Origin: Streptococcus oralis Uo5
GTDB taxonomy: Bacteria > Bacillota > Bacilli > Lactobacillales > Streptococcaceae
Assembly (NCBI RefSeq): GCF_000253155.1
Contig: NC_015291.1
Location: forward strand, 591,001 to 655,000
Reading direction: 5' to 3'
DNA length: 64,000 nt
Made by a program: the position numbers and the translations under genes. Below, one piece after another: positions 1 to 8,184 of the stretch. How positions within the stretch are numbered: position 1 is the stretch's first letter; each line of letters opens with the position of its first letter. Under the pieces are notes generated by a model that was given only the letters and a program-made list of their open reading frames with translations, was not told the DNA's origin and ran no database searches.

Positions 1-468
1 TTGGAGACTGAGTTCACTTTTGAATCTTCTGAACAAGCCTGGGCGGCTCTATTGTGGGCTTTGGAGATTAAAGATGCACAGCCATTTTTGAAAGCTTGGA
101 AAACCTCACGCCAGTTTGCCAAGCAGGTTCAGGATTTGCTGACCATTTTGGCTTTGCGAGAAGAAGGAGAGCTGAGCAAGCGCGATTGTTACCGCTTTGA
201 CTTGGATTCCCTTCTACAAGCTGAAAATCTTCGTCAGGCCCAAGGAAAAGAAGTCAACCCACAAGCTATCACAGAAACTTACCATAGTTTGACCATTCAT
301 GACAAGAAAGAAATTCAGATTAACGGTGGAATTTTGATTAAGGAATATGGTTACCAGCCAGGACCAGACTTGGGAGAGATTTTAACAGAGATTGAGTTTG
401 CCATTGTCGATGGAGAGTTGGAAAATGATCGTCAAGCAATCCATGCTTACCTGAGGGAGAAAAAATGA
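1..468 (+). CDS. cca: CCA-adding tRNA nucleotidyltransferase, C-terminal part
   Basis: The frame is open from the first base, so this is the 3' end of a gene starting outside the window. The 155 visible residues are helical and match the C-terminal RNA-binding region of bacterial CCA-adding enzymes, which add or repair the CCA tail of tRNAs in the cytoplasm. The catalytic head with its two-aspartate metal site is not in view, so activity cannot be judged here. The stop codon overlaps the ATG of the following ABC-F gene by 4 nt (ATGA), indicating translational coupling. The same cca/ABC-F pair is found in pneumococcus. TTG at base 1 is simply an in-frame codon, not a credible start. Confidence 0.85.
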   Translation: METEFTFESSEQAWAALLWALEIKDAQPFLKAWKTSRQFAKQVQDLLTILALREEGELSKRDCYRFDLDSLLQAENLRQAQGKEVNPQAITETYHSLTIHDKKEIQINGGILIKEYGYQPGPDLGEILTEIEFAIVDGELENDRQAIHAYLREKK

Positions 469-2333
469 GTGATTTTATCGTTGAAAAACTAAGCAAATCC
501 GTCGGTGACAAGACCGTTTTTAAAGATATTTCTTTTATCATCCATGATTTAGATAGAATCGGTCTCATTGGTGTCAATGGCACGGGTAAGACCACCCTTT
601 TAGATGTTTTATCAGGTGTTTCAGGCTTTGATGGGGATGTCAGTCCTTTTTCAGCTAAAAATGACTACCAGATTGGCTATTTGACCCAGGATCCAGAGTT
701 CGATGATAGCAAGACAGTTTTGGATACGGTCCTATCCAGCGACCTCAAGGAAATCCAGTTGATTCGTGAGTATGAGTTGATCATGCTCAACTATAGCGAG
801 GACAAGCAGACTTTTTTGGAACGGGTCATGGCTGAGATGGATTCTCTCCAAGCCTGGGAAATCGAAAGTCAGGTCAAGACCGTTCTCAGCAAGTTGGGTA
901 TTCAGAACTTGTCGACTCCAGTTGGTGAATTGTCAGGTGGTCTGAGAAGACGGGTTCAGTTGGCGCAAGTTCTTCTTGGAGACCACGATCTCTTGCTACT
1001 GGACGAGCCGACCAACCATCTGGACATTGCGACCATCGAGTGGCTGACCCTTTTCTTGAAAAATTCCAAGAAGACGGTTCTCTTTATCACCCATGATCGC
1101 TATTTCCTAGATGCACTGTCAACACGAATTTTCGAGTTGGACCGAGCAGGCTTGACCGAGTATCAGGGCAATTATCAGGACTATGTTCGCCTTAAGGCGG
1201 AACAAGATGAACGCGATGCTGCTCTCCTTCACAAAAAAGAACAACTCTACAAACAAGAACTGGCTTGGATGCGCAGACAACCGCAGGCGCGTGCGACCAA
1301 GCAGCAGGCTCGTATCAATCGTTTCCATGATTTGAAAAAAGAAGTTTCAGGCGGCGTTGCTGAGGCAGACTTGACCATGAACTTTGAAACCAGTCGGATT
1401 GGGAAAAAAGTCATCGAGTTTCAGAATGTTTCCTTCGCCTATGAGAACAAGCCTATTTTGAAAGATTTTAACCTTTTGGTGCAAGCTAAAGACCGTATCG
1501 GTATCGTTGGGGACAACGGTGTTGGGAAGTCAACCCTGCTCAACTTGATTGCAGGAAGTCTTGAGCCAACTGAAGGACAAGTTGTGAGAGGGGAAACTGT
1601 TCGCATCGCCTATTTCTCTCAACAAATCGAAGGCTTGGATGAAAGCAAGCGCGTTATCAATTACCTGCAGGAAGTGGCAGAAGAGGTAAAGACCAGTGGT
1701 GGTTCCACAACTTCTATCGCTGAGTTACTGGAGCAGTTCCTCTTCCCACGTTCGACGCATGGAACCTTGATTGAGAAATTGTCTGGTGGCGAGAAAAAAC
1801 GCCTCTATCTTCTCAAATTGCTTTTGGAAAAACCAAATGTTCTTCTCTTGGATGAGCCGACAAATGACTTGGACATTGCAACTTTGACAGTTTTGGAGAA
1901 TTTCTTGCAAGGTTTTGCAGGGCCAGTATTGACAGTTAGCCACGACCGTTATTTCCTGGATAAGGTAGCGACCAAGATTCTAGCTTTTGAAGATGGCAAG
2001 ATTCGTCCTTTCTTTGGTCATTACTCCGACTACCTTGACGAGAAAGCCTTTGAAACAGAGATGGCCAATCAAGTGCAAAAGGCCGAAAAGGAAAAAGTAG
2101 TCAAAGTCCGTGAAGAAAAGAAGCGAATGACCTATCAAGAAAAGCAGGAGTGGGCAAGCATTGAAGGCGATATTGAAGCCTTGGAAAATCGTATCGCAAC
2201 CATTGAAGAAGAAATGCAGGCAAATGGTTCTGATTTTGGTAAACTGGCCACTCTTCAGAAAGAACTAGACGAGAAGAATGAAGCCCTCCTTGAAAAATAC
2301 GAACGCTATGAATATTTAAGTGAGTTGGCATGA
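465..2333 (+). CDS. ABC-F family ATPase (Uup/YfmR-like ribosome-associated factor)
   Basis: This 622-residue protein has two ABC cassettes and no membrane segments, as expected of ABC-F translation factors that bind the ribosomal E site. Cassette 1 shows Walker A GVNGTGKTTLL near residue 37, signature LSGG and Walker B LLLLDEPTNHLD. Cassette 2 shows GDNGVGKSTLL, LSGGEKKR and LLLDEPTNDLD. A charged linker lies between them, and the last ~75 residues are a charged coiled coil typical of the Uup subgroup. ABC-F genes are often labelled transporters, but nothing here is membrane-embedded. It overlaps cca by 4 nt and the next gene by 4 nt, so the three form one transcription unit. The exact subfamily is inference. 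Confidence 0.9.
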   Translation: MSDFIVEKLSKSVGDKTVFKDISFIIHDLDRIGLIGVNGTGKTTLLDVLSGVSGFDGDVSPFSAKNDYQIGYLTQDPEFDDSKTVLDTVLSSDLKEIQLIREYELIMLNYSEDKQTFLERVMAEMDSLQAWEIESQVKTVLSKLGIQNLSTPVGELSGGLRRRVQLAQVLLGDHDLLLLDEPTNHLDIATIEWLTLFLKNSKKTVLFITHDRYFLDALSTRIFELDRAGLTEYQGNYQDYVRLKAEQDERDAALLHKKEQLYKQELAWMRRQPQARATKQQARINRFHDLKKEVSGGVAEADLTMNFETSRIGKKVIEFQNVSFAYENKPILKDFNLLVQAKDRIGIVGDNGVGKSTLLNLIAGSLEPTEGQVVRGETVRIAYFSQQIEGLDESKRVINYLQEVAEEVKTSGGSTTSIAELLEQFLFPRSTHGTLIEKLSGGEKKRLYLLKLLLEKPNVLLLDEPTNDLDIATLTVLENFLQGFAGPVLTVSHDRYFLDKVATKILAFEDGKIRPFFGHYSDYLDEKAFETEMANQVQKAEKEKVVKVREEKKRMTYQEKQEWASIEGDIEALENRIATIEEEMQANGSDFGKLATLQKELDEKNEALLEKYERYEYLSELA

Positions 2334-2941
2334 TGGAAGAAAAAGTCATTAAACGTAGTCCCAAGAAAATCATTTGGAATGCCTTGTTTGGCTTGGCTTC
2401 AGTGCTTTTCTTCTTGTTGCCTCTCTCTTATCTCCATTCGTACTCGCAAAAGGGGACTCAACTGCATACGATAAGCCTTTTGTTAATGTTGCTTGTACTT
2501 TTTTGCGCTGGAGTAGTCGTTTATCAGACATACAGAATGTTAAGCTCCGATAAGGAATATTTGAAATGTACTGTCGAGGGGTTTTACTACAAACCAAACC
2601 CAAAGAAACCCAGTCATTTCTATGCTTGGGCTGATGTAGAGGACTTTTTCTTCTCTCGAATTCGAGGGAAGTATAGGGACTCCTATCGGATTGAAGTTGA
2701 TTTTAAAAACAAGGAAAATGTGAAATCCCAATCCTTTCTAGCTCTGTTGAAGAGAAGGATTCTCCCTTTTCATCCGTCAGCAGATTTAATTATCCCTATC
2801 TTTCTACTAGATGTAGGACTTCCTGAAAGGGTCTATGAGGCAATGAAGTACTATGAAAGAGAATGGCGCATCGAGCAAAATCGCCAAGCAAGAAAAGAGG
2901 CAAAACAAGCTTCGAAAAGCAAATCTTCCAAACCGTCATAG
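2330..2941 (+). CDS. Two-TM membrane protein, unknown function
   Basis: A 203-residue protein with a basic N-terminus, two hydrophobic segments at about residues 15-36 and 46-66, and a soluble C-terminal part ending in a Lys/Ser-rich tail. The soluble part has an alternating strand pattern with a central YAWADVEDF motif, reminiscent of PH-like domains of small bacterial membrane proteins; this fold assignment is weak. It starts with overlapping ATG codons at 2330 and 2333 inside the stop of the ABC-F gene, so it is translationally coupled to it. A convergent terminator separates it from mntE. No catalytic motif was recognised. Confidence 0.75.
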   Translation: MMEEKVIKRSPKKIIWNALFGLASVLFFLLPLSYLHSYSQKGTQLHTISLLLMLLVLFCAGVVVYQTYRMLSSDKEYLKCTVEGFYYKPNPKKPSHFYAWADVEDFFFSRIRGKYRDSYRIEVDFKNKENVKSQSFLALLKRRILPFHPSADLIIPIFLLDVGLPERVYEAMKYYEREWRIEQNRQARKEAKQASKSKSSKPS

Positions 2942-2970
2942 TCTGTCTTTGCTTAAAGTAGCATAATCAA

Positions 2971-2996
2971 AAAGGCCCTACCCATTGGATAGGGTC
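2971..2996. terminator. Bidirectional terminator between converging genes
   Basis: GCCCTA and TAGGGT arms form a hairpin with A-rich sequence on the left and T-containing sequence on the right. It lies between the + strand membrane gene and the - strand mntE, so it can serve both. Confidence 0.6.
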
Positions 2997-2999
2997 ACG

Positions 3000-4193
3000 T
3001 CACTGTTTGTCTTCTTTTTTAGTTTCCTGGTGGAAAATATTTTGCCAAGTCTCATGGCGACGCCAGATACTGGTATGGACGATACCATCCAGCTCATAGC
3101 AAATGAGCTTGGTTTTCTGACTAATGGAAGTGATTTGAATATCCTTAATAGTAGCTTTAAGTTCTTTTTCAGACTTAAAAGCCTCTTTATCCATCTGCTC
3201 TCCATCTTGACGGATATAGTGAAAGTCCTCAGCAAGGAGTTCTTCGAGTTGATTGCCTTGGTCAATCAATTGCTCGCGCATGAGTAGTTTTTTATAGACA
3301 TTGTCTAAAATCTCGTCCTCAGGTATAGGAGCAGGTTCGATATGGACATCGGTATCAAATACTCCAAATCGTTCTTCTAGCATAGACTCAACCTGGTCTG
3401 CAATTTCGTGACTTTCATAGACTGATAGATCAGGATTCATCTCCAGCGTGATATCAAGGTAGATATTGCTACCGTAGGTACGTCCTCTTTGGGACTTGAC
3501 CTTACTAATCTTTGGAATCTCCATGATGGCCTTTTGGTAGTCCTCTAGCAGACGGTCATCAAAACCATCTGAAAGACTGAAGGAAGACTCGATAAAGATA
3601 TCATAGGCTGTCTTTAAGATAAAGAAAGTGATAATGATAGCGACCAATTTATCCACGATTGGATAATTGAAACTGCTGGCTAGGATGGCAATGGAAGTCC
3701 CAAGCGAGGTGACAGCATCGGAAAGATTGTCCTTGGCGGCAGCCTTGAGAGCCTTGGATTTGGATTTCTTACTGAGGCGAGTATTATAGAGATAAACTGC
3801 GAACATGACTGCCGCAGAGATGACTCCTAGAGTAGCACCCAGAGGGTCAATAACAGTCTGTTCCCGACTGAGAATTTTTTGAATGGTGTCCCGAAGAACA
3901 TCAAAGCCAACGTAGAACATGATGATGGAAGTAATCAAACTAGCCAAATCTTCAATTTTCCAGTGACCAAAGCGATGGTCACGATCTGCGGGCTGGCGCG
4001 CCATCCGAATGCCAATCAGAAGAGCAACATTTCCGATAATATCGGATACGTTGTTGAAACCATCCGCTACCAAACTGGAAGAATGTAGGAGATGGCCAGT
4101 CGCTAATTTTGCCGCAGATAAGAGGAGGTAGGTCGAAATGCTGATAATGGCACCACGTTCCGCCAACTTGAGATTTGACATGGATTGGTTCAT
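3000..4193 (-). CDS. mntE: Cation diffusion facilitator, manganese exporter MntE
   Basis: A 397-residue CDF transporter. The N-terminal ~200 residues contain about six membrane segments and the C-terminal part is the cytoplasmic metal-binding dimerisation domain, followed by an extra ~90-residue C-terminal extension. The first transport-site helix carries N47 and D51 (within ADGFNNVSD) and the later one reads DNLSD, giving an N-D/D-D site rather than the D-D/H-D of zinc CDFs; this agrees with Mn selectivity in pneumococcal MntE. It exports Mn2+ across the plasma membrane. A ribosome site AGGAAG precedes the ATG. In pneumococcus mntE lies beside mgtA; here 3.6 kb of glycosylation genes separate them. 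Confidence 0.9.
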   Translation of the reverse strand: MNQSMSNLKLAERGAIISISTYLLLSAAKLATGHLLHSSSLVADGFNNVSDIIGNVALLIGIRMARQPADRDHRFGHWKIEDLASLITSIIMFYVGFDVLRDTIQKILSREQTVIDPLGATLGVISAAVMFAVYLYNTRLSKKSKSKALKAAAKDNLSDAVTSLGTSIAILASSFNYPIVDKLVAIIITFFILKTAYDIFIESSFSLSDGFDDRLLEDYQKAIMEIPKISKVKSQRGRTYGSNIYLDITLEMNPDLSVYESHEIADQVESMLEERFGVFDTDVHIEPAPIPEDEILDNVYKKLLMREQLIDQGNQLEELLAEDFHYIRQDGEQMDKEAFKSEKELKATIKDIQITSISQKTKLICYELDGIVHTSIWRRHETWQNIFHQETKKEDKQ

Positions 4194-4307
4194 CGGACTT
4201 CCTTTCTAGTGCTGAGATTCTGTTTTCATTATACTGGTTTTCATGGGAAAATTCAAACGATATAGGCTCACAAGGTTGGAAGTAAGCTAGTTTTTTATAA
4301 GGAAATG

Positions 4308-4316
4308 TGGTAGAAT
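4308..4316 (+). promoter_or_regulatory. Extended -10 promoter of the glycosylation cluster
   Basis: TGG-TAGAAT, an extended -10 element about 35 nt upstream of the ATG at 4351, lies in the divergent region between mntE and the glycosylation genes. No strong -35 was seen. Confidence 0.45.
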
Positions 4317-4350
4317 TGAAGGGTAATATTTATTCGAAAGAGAGCTTGTA

Positions 4351-4455
4351 ATGATAAATAAAAATATGGTCAGTAGGCTACTTAGCTTAAGTTTTTTGCC
4401 ATTTTATTTTTTTATCTCTATATATCATTTAGAGGTTTTGAATATCCTGTTGTAG
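4351..4455 (+). pseudogene. N-terminal piece of the frameshifted GT-C-like gene
   Basis: ATG at 4351 follows a GAGAG ribosome site and opens a 34-codon frame encoding a hydrophobic N-terminus that ends in HLEVLNILL and a TAG stop. The next frame, read from about 4440, continues as EYPVVDDIMVNQ and runs into the ORF at 4464. Adding one T to the run at 4436-4439 would join the two into one ~534-residue protein (HLEV-FEYPVVDDI). The first membrane segment and the conserved DD motif of this enzyme class would therefore be encoded across the break. It could be a real inactivating mutation, a slippage-prone on/off switch, or a sequencing error. Confidence 0.7.
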
Positions 4456-4463
4456 ATGATATC

Positions 4464-5954
4464 ATGGTAAACCAAACCATATTATCTGGGGAAAATATGT
4501 TATTACCCTACATAGGAATTTTATTATCTTCAGGTTTGGTTTGGCTTCAACAAATGGTTACAAACTGGAATATTTATTTTATTTTTTTAGTTAGTATTTA
4601 CTGTATTAGTTTTAGCGTATATACATCATTTTTTTATAAGAAAAAACTGTATCTTTTGCTTCCAATAGTGTTTTTAGCCCAATTGATACTTATTAAATAT
4701 TTTTCTTTTTCCGTTATTGCATATTTATCAGCTACAGCAGCAACTTTTTTTCTATTTGACAAAAGGTACATTTCTGGACTATCACTATTATTCATTGGTT
4801 TATCAATTAGGCCTCAGATTATATCTAGCTTTATTTTACTGTTATTCCCTTTTCTGCTCTTTGAGTGGATATCTTCTAAAAAAAGAAAAGAAATTATTTT
4901 ATTATTTAGCGTCATTTTACTGATTTTTGCTTCCAATAAACTATATACACTAGGTAAAGCTGACGTACAGGAGTATTTGACATGGAATGCCCTAAGTACG
5001 AATTTGAGAGATTATCCTGCTATTGATTATCAAAGACATGCGAATGAATTGGAAGCTTTGGGGGTAAGTGAAAATGATTTGAATGTCTCCACCTACTGGT
5101 TATTTGCTGAAAAAAAAGCCTTAAGCAATGCTCTTTTAACAAACATTCAATCTGTTCGTTCCCTTTCAGAAAAATACTCGTTTAATCTGCCTCGGATGAT
5201 ATCAGATTTTTTTAAGAATAGTATTCTGACAACCTTCTCTTTAATGCTGATTAGTTGGTTTTTGATTTTTAAGCCTAAGAAACTATACGGATGGTTTGTA
5301 CCGATTTTCCCATTACTTTTAATTGGAGCTCTCTTTGTTAGACAAAGGGTAGTAGAGCGCGTATATATCCCTCTAATAGTATGTTTCTTATTAGTATTTA
5401 TTTTCTATGCTCGATCATTTTATGAAAAAAGAAGTTTATTTGATAAGAGAAAGGTGTTCCTTAGCATACAAATAATGGGAATACTAGGAGGAGCAGTATG
5501 GATAAATAAGCTTGGACAAGAACTGTATTGGTTTCCCTATATTCAATCGTCAATAGTCTCAGAGTACCAAAATCTTGTACAGAGGAATTCGGATAAACTT
5601 ATTGTTTTCGGTGGATATGGTACTTTGGTTTCTTCACAGCCTACATTATCGACTTTTAAATTAAGATCCAATCAGTTAGTGACAAATACGACAACATTAG
5701 GAAATTGGCAAACTTTTTCTCCTCATTATTATCAACAAATGAAGAGATACGGAGTTGAAGAACCTGAAAATCTGTTATCTTCTGCAATCAACAATCAGAA
5801 TATTCTCTTCTTTTGGTCCACTTCATCAGGGAATATGGATAGTGTTAAAAAAATCATGAAAGAACATTATCAGAAGGATGTTTACTTTGAGGAAGTTGAA
5901 TCTGTAACTTCAGATATGAGCGTTTATCGATTAAAATTAGGAACAGGAGGATAG
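4464..5954 (+). CDS. Polytopic GT-C-like glycosyltransferase, 5' end disrupted
   Basis: A 496-residue open frame with roughly ten hydrophobic segments and a soluble C-terminal ~130 residues, the layout of GtrII-type or other GT-C glycosyltransferases that use undecaprenyl-phosphate sugars outside the membrane. The ATG at 4464 has no good ribosome site and falls within VVDDIMVN, where a conserved acidic pair in the first external loop is expected, so the true start is almost certainly 4351 with a frameshift between. It is followed after 1 nt by the acyltransferase, then the GtrB-like enzyme, suggesting a surface-polymer glycosylation operon. The strong A+T bias relative to flanking genes points to transfer. 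The acceptor is unknown. Confidence 0.75.
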   Translation: MVNQTILSGENMLLPYIGILLSSGLVWLQQMVTNWNIYFIFLVSIYCISFSVYTSFFYKKKLYLLLPIVFLAQLILIKYFSFSVIAYLSATAATFFLFDKRYISGLSLLFIGLSIRPQIISSFILLLFPFLLFEWISSKKRKEIILLFSVILLIFASNKLYTLGKADVQEYLTWNALSTNLRDYPAIDYQRHANELEALGVSENDLNVSTYWLFAEKKALSNALLTNIQSVRSLSEKYSFNLPRMISDFFKNSILTTFSLMLISWFLIFKPKKLYGWFVPIFPLLLIGALFVRQRVVERVYIPLIVCFLLVFIFYARSFYEKRSLFDKRKVFLSIQIMGILGGAVWINKLGQELYWFPYIQSSIVSEYQNLVQRNSDKLIVFGGYGTLVSSQPTLSTFKLRSNQLVTNTTTLGNWQTFSPHYYQQMKRYGVEEPENLLSSAINNQNILFFWSTSSGNMDSVKKIMKEHYQKDVYFEEVESVTSDMSVYRLKLGTGG

Positions 5955-5955
5955 T

Positions 5956-6987
5956 ATGAAGAACCGAATTGGTTACATAGATATGTCTAAAGGGTTAGCG
6001 ATTATATTAGTTATCATTGGACATAGTAGCTTCGTTCCAAATAATGCAAAGTTGCTTCTCTATTCATTCCACATACCGTTGTTCTTTTTCTTATCTGGTT
6101 TTACTTTGAATGTTAGAAAATATGAAACCTTCTCAGGCTATTGTTTAAATAAGGTAAAGAGTTTAGTTATTCCTTTTTTCTTGCTAAATAGTTTTGTTTT
6201 TTTGTTTCAACTTTTTGTCATGTACCCTGATCAGGCTCTGAGTTTTGATATTCTTCATTTTATAAAACAGTTACTGATTTCAGATCGTTTGCATATTTAT
6301 TTTCAATTATGGTTTTTGAATGTGATGTTTTTGGCTCATGTTTTCAGTTACTTTATTTTAAAGAGAAGATGGAATTTGAGCCAGTGGGTGATAATAATCC
6401 TATCTCTCTTGGTTTTAGTCTATCTCGGACAGAAGGTATATGAGAGGGAGTATTATTTAATTTGGAATATTGATTTAGTTCCTGTTGCTCTGATTTTCAT
6501 CTTGCTGGGAGTATGGACTAATAATAATTTACATCAATTAGAAAAGTATTTTTCAATTTACCTTTTGCCGATTGGACTTATTCTGACCAATTACAGTAGT
6601 AAACTAAACTATCGAGTAAGTGGCTATCAGATTGTTGATTTGTATTATCAGCAAATTGGAAATCATTTCTTATTTTACTTGGCAGCTATTTCAGGGATTT
6701 GGAGTGTTCTTATATTTTTTAAAACACTTCCAGAGAGTTCCATTATGAAATCAATCGGACAAAAAACATTGATTTATTATGGAGTTCATTCGCCGATAGT
6801 TCTGGTGTTAGTAGAAAAATTAGTTAAAGAATTGTCTACGAAATATACTGGAATTTTTGTTAATCAATATATAACGACAGTTTTTGTAGCCATATTGACA
6901 ATTTTGGGCTGTGAATTGATAGTCAGGATGTTTAGAGGAACTAACTTTCCTTTTGGGATAAAAAGATTAGGAGAAAGAGATGAGTAG
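5956..6987 (+). CDS. Membrane acyltransferase, acyltransferase-3 (OafA-like) family
   Basis: A 343-residue integral membrane protein with about ten hydrophobic helices. The N-terminus reads YIDMSKGLAIILVIIGHSSF, and the early DMSKG and later GHS match the acyltransferase-3 family, in which this His is needed for moving acetyl or other acyl groups onto extracellular sugars. GGAGG lies just before the ATG, inside the end of the upstream gene. It overlaps the GT2 gene by 8 nt. The likely job is O-acetylation of the same polymer that its neighbours glycosylate; substrate and acyl group are inference. At 343 residues it lacks the extra SGNH domain found in some larger members. Confidence 0.8.
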   Translation: MKNRIGYIDMSKGLAIILVIIGHSSFVPNNAKLLLYSFHIPLFFFLSGFTLNVRKYETFSGYCLNKVKSLVIPFFLLNSFVFLFQLFVMYPDQALSFDILHFIKQLLISDRLHIYFQLWFLNVMFLAHVFSYFILKRRWNLSQWVIIILSLLVLVYLGQKVYEREYYLIWNIDLVPVALIFILLGVWTNNNLHQLEKYFSIYLLPIGLILTNYSSKLNYRVSGYQIVDLYYQQIGNHFLFYLAAISGIWSVLIFFKTLPESSIMKSIGQKTLIYYGVHSPIVLVLVEKLVKELSTKYTGIFVNQYITTVFVAILTILGCELIVRMFRGTNFPFGIKRLGERDE

Positions 6988-7966
6988 ACACAAGCCAATT
7001 TTATATATAGTTGTTCCATGTTATAACGAAGAGCAAGTCTTACCACATACTAATCCAATGTTTGTTGAAAAAATTGAACAATTAGTAAAGAAAGAAGAAA
7101 TCCATCCTCTTAGCAAAATTATGTATGTAAATGATGGTAGTAAGGATCGGACTTGGGAACTGATAGAAAGTTATGCTAAAACCATCCCTTCTGTAGTTGG
7201 TGTGTCACAAAGTCGTAACAGGGGGCATCAAAGTAGTGTCCTTGCAGGTATGTATGAGGCCATTCAGTTTGCTGATATTGTCATTACCATTGATGCCGAT
7301 GGACAAGATGATATCAATTGTATGGATAAAATGATTGAAGAATATAAAACCGGTTCTGAAATTGTCTACGGTGTACGTGATAACCGTGATACGGACTCTG
7401 CTTTTAAACGAATTACAGCTGAAGGTTTTTATAAAGTGCTACGCCTATTTGGAGCAGAAGTCGTTTTTAATCATGCTGACTATCGATTGGTTTCTAAAAG
7501 ATTCTTGAAGGAATTAGATAAATTTACTGAAGTCAATCTTTTTCTTCGTGGTTTAATGCCTTTAGTTGGTTTTAAATATTCTTACGTTTCGTATAAGCGA
7601 CATGAACGAATTGCTGGTGAGAGCCATTACCCACTGTCTAAAATGCTTGGTTTGGCTATGGATGGTATTACAAGTTTATCAATCAAACCGATAAGGTTGA
7701 TTACAAGTCTGGGAGTCCTGACCTCTCTCTTTAGTTTTTTGTTGATTATTTGGGTTGTATGGAGTAAGTTTGCTGGTACAGTCGTGGCTGGATGGGCAAG
7801 CACCTATGCAATAGTTAGCCTACTTGGTGGAGTTCAATTGATTAGTTTGGGCGTAATTGGTGAGTATGTTGGAAAAATTTATCTGGAAACAAAACGTCGT
7901 CCTAGGTATATTATCAGCGATCGTACTTTTGATACAGATAGTGTTTCATCAGATTTAAACCCTTGA
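6980..7966 (+). CDS. GT2 glycosyltransferase, GtrB/dolichol-phosphate-type
   Basis: A 328-residue protein with an N-terminal GT-A domain (IVVPCYNEE, NDGSKD, DADGQDD for UDP-sugar and metal binding) and two C-terminal membrane helices ending in GVIGEYVGKIY and a basic tail. This is the standard layout of enzymes that make undecaprenyl-phosphate hexose on the cytoplasmic face. It overlaps the acyltransferase stop by 8 nt. It would supply the lipid-linked sugar for the GT-C-like protein upstream; a GtrA flippase, the usual third partner, is not present in the cluster. The donor sugar cannot be read from the sequence. Confidence 0.85.
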   Translation: MSRHKPILYIVVPCYNEEQVLPHTNPMFVEKIEQLVKKEEIHPLSKIMYVNDGSKDRTWELIESYAKTIPSVVGVSQSRNRGHQSSVLAGMYEAIQFADIVITIDADGQDDINCMDKMIEEYKTGSEIVYGVRDNRDTDSAFKRITAEGFYKVLRLFGAEVVFNHADYRLVSKRFLKELDKFTEVNLFLRGLMPLVGFKYSYVSYKRHERIAGESHYPLSKMLGLAMDGITSLSIKPIRLITSLGVLTSLFSFLLIIWVVWSKFAGTVVAGWASTYAIVSLLGGVQLISLGVIGEYVGKIYLETKRRPRYIISDRTFDTDSVSSDLNP

Positions 7967-7990
7967 AAATTGTTCAAATTTTGATATAAT
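7963..7990 (+). promoter_or_regulatory. Promoter of the Mn riboswitch-mgtA unit
   Basis: TTGAAA (7963-7968), a 16-bp spacer and TATAAT (7985-7990) place transcription start near 7997, just 5' of the riboswitch. The -35 lies at the end of the GT2 gene. Confidence 0.75.
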
Positions 7991-7999
7991 AGTACTACT

Positions 8000-8085
8000 C
8001 AAGGGAGTAGCTGGCAGAAACCTGTGATAGTGTCGTCATTCCGAATTGTATACTGAAAAGTATGTTTTCCGGCGCTATCTTAAAC
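8000..8085 (+). promoter_or_regulatory. yybP-ykoY manganese riboswitch aptamer
   Basis: The leader contains the conserved yybP-ykoY signatures: CAAGGGAGTAGC at the 5' side, GTGTCGTCA in the middle and CCGGCGCTATC at the 3' side. GTAGC (8007-8011) pairs with GCTAT (8074-8078) to close the aptamer, and TATAC/GTATG forms an internal hairpin. This class senses Mn2+ and turns on exporters; the pneumococcal mgtA leader is a known example. It is followed by an intrinsic terminator, so control is most likely by Mn-dependent readthrough. Confidence 0.88.
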
Positions 8086-8088
8086 AGC

Positions 8089-8119
8089 GAGACTTGTTAT
8101 GATTAACAGGTCTCTTTTT
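8089..8119 (+). terminator. Riboswitch expression-platform terminator
   Basis: GAGACTTGTTA (8089-8099) pairs with TAACAGGTCTC (8104-8114), with one G-U pair and a 4-nt loop, followed by TTTTT. It sits between aptamer and mgtA, so Mn binding should prevent its formation. Confidence 0.85.
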
Positions 8120-8184
8120 GTTTGTCGTGAAAAGATAGGACAGAAAGAGAGTCTGTTTTGCACACAATGTCAAGGAGGAGACAC

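Noticed and set aside
3000..3287. Plus-strand frame over the 3' end of mntE
   Set aside because: Antisense shadow of the CDF C-terminus.
8158..8184. Upstream TTG start for mgtA
   Set aside because: It would translate through the perfect ribosome site AAGGAGGAG that serves ATG 8185.
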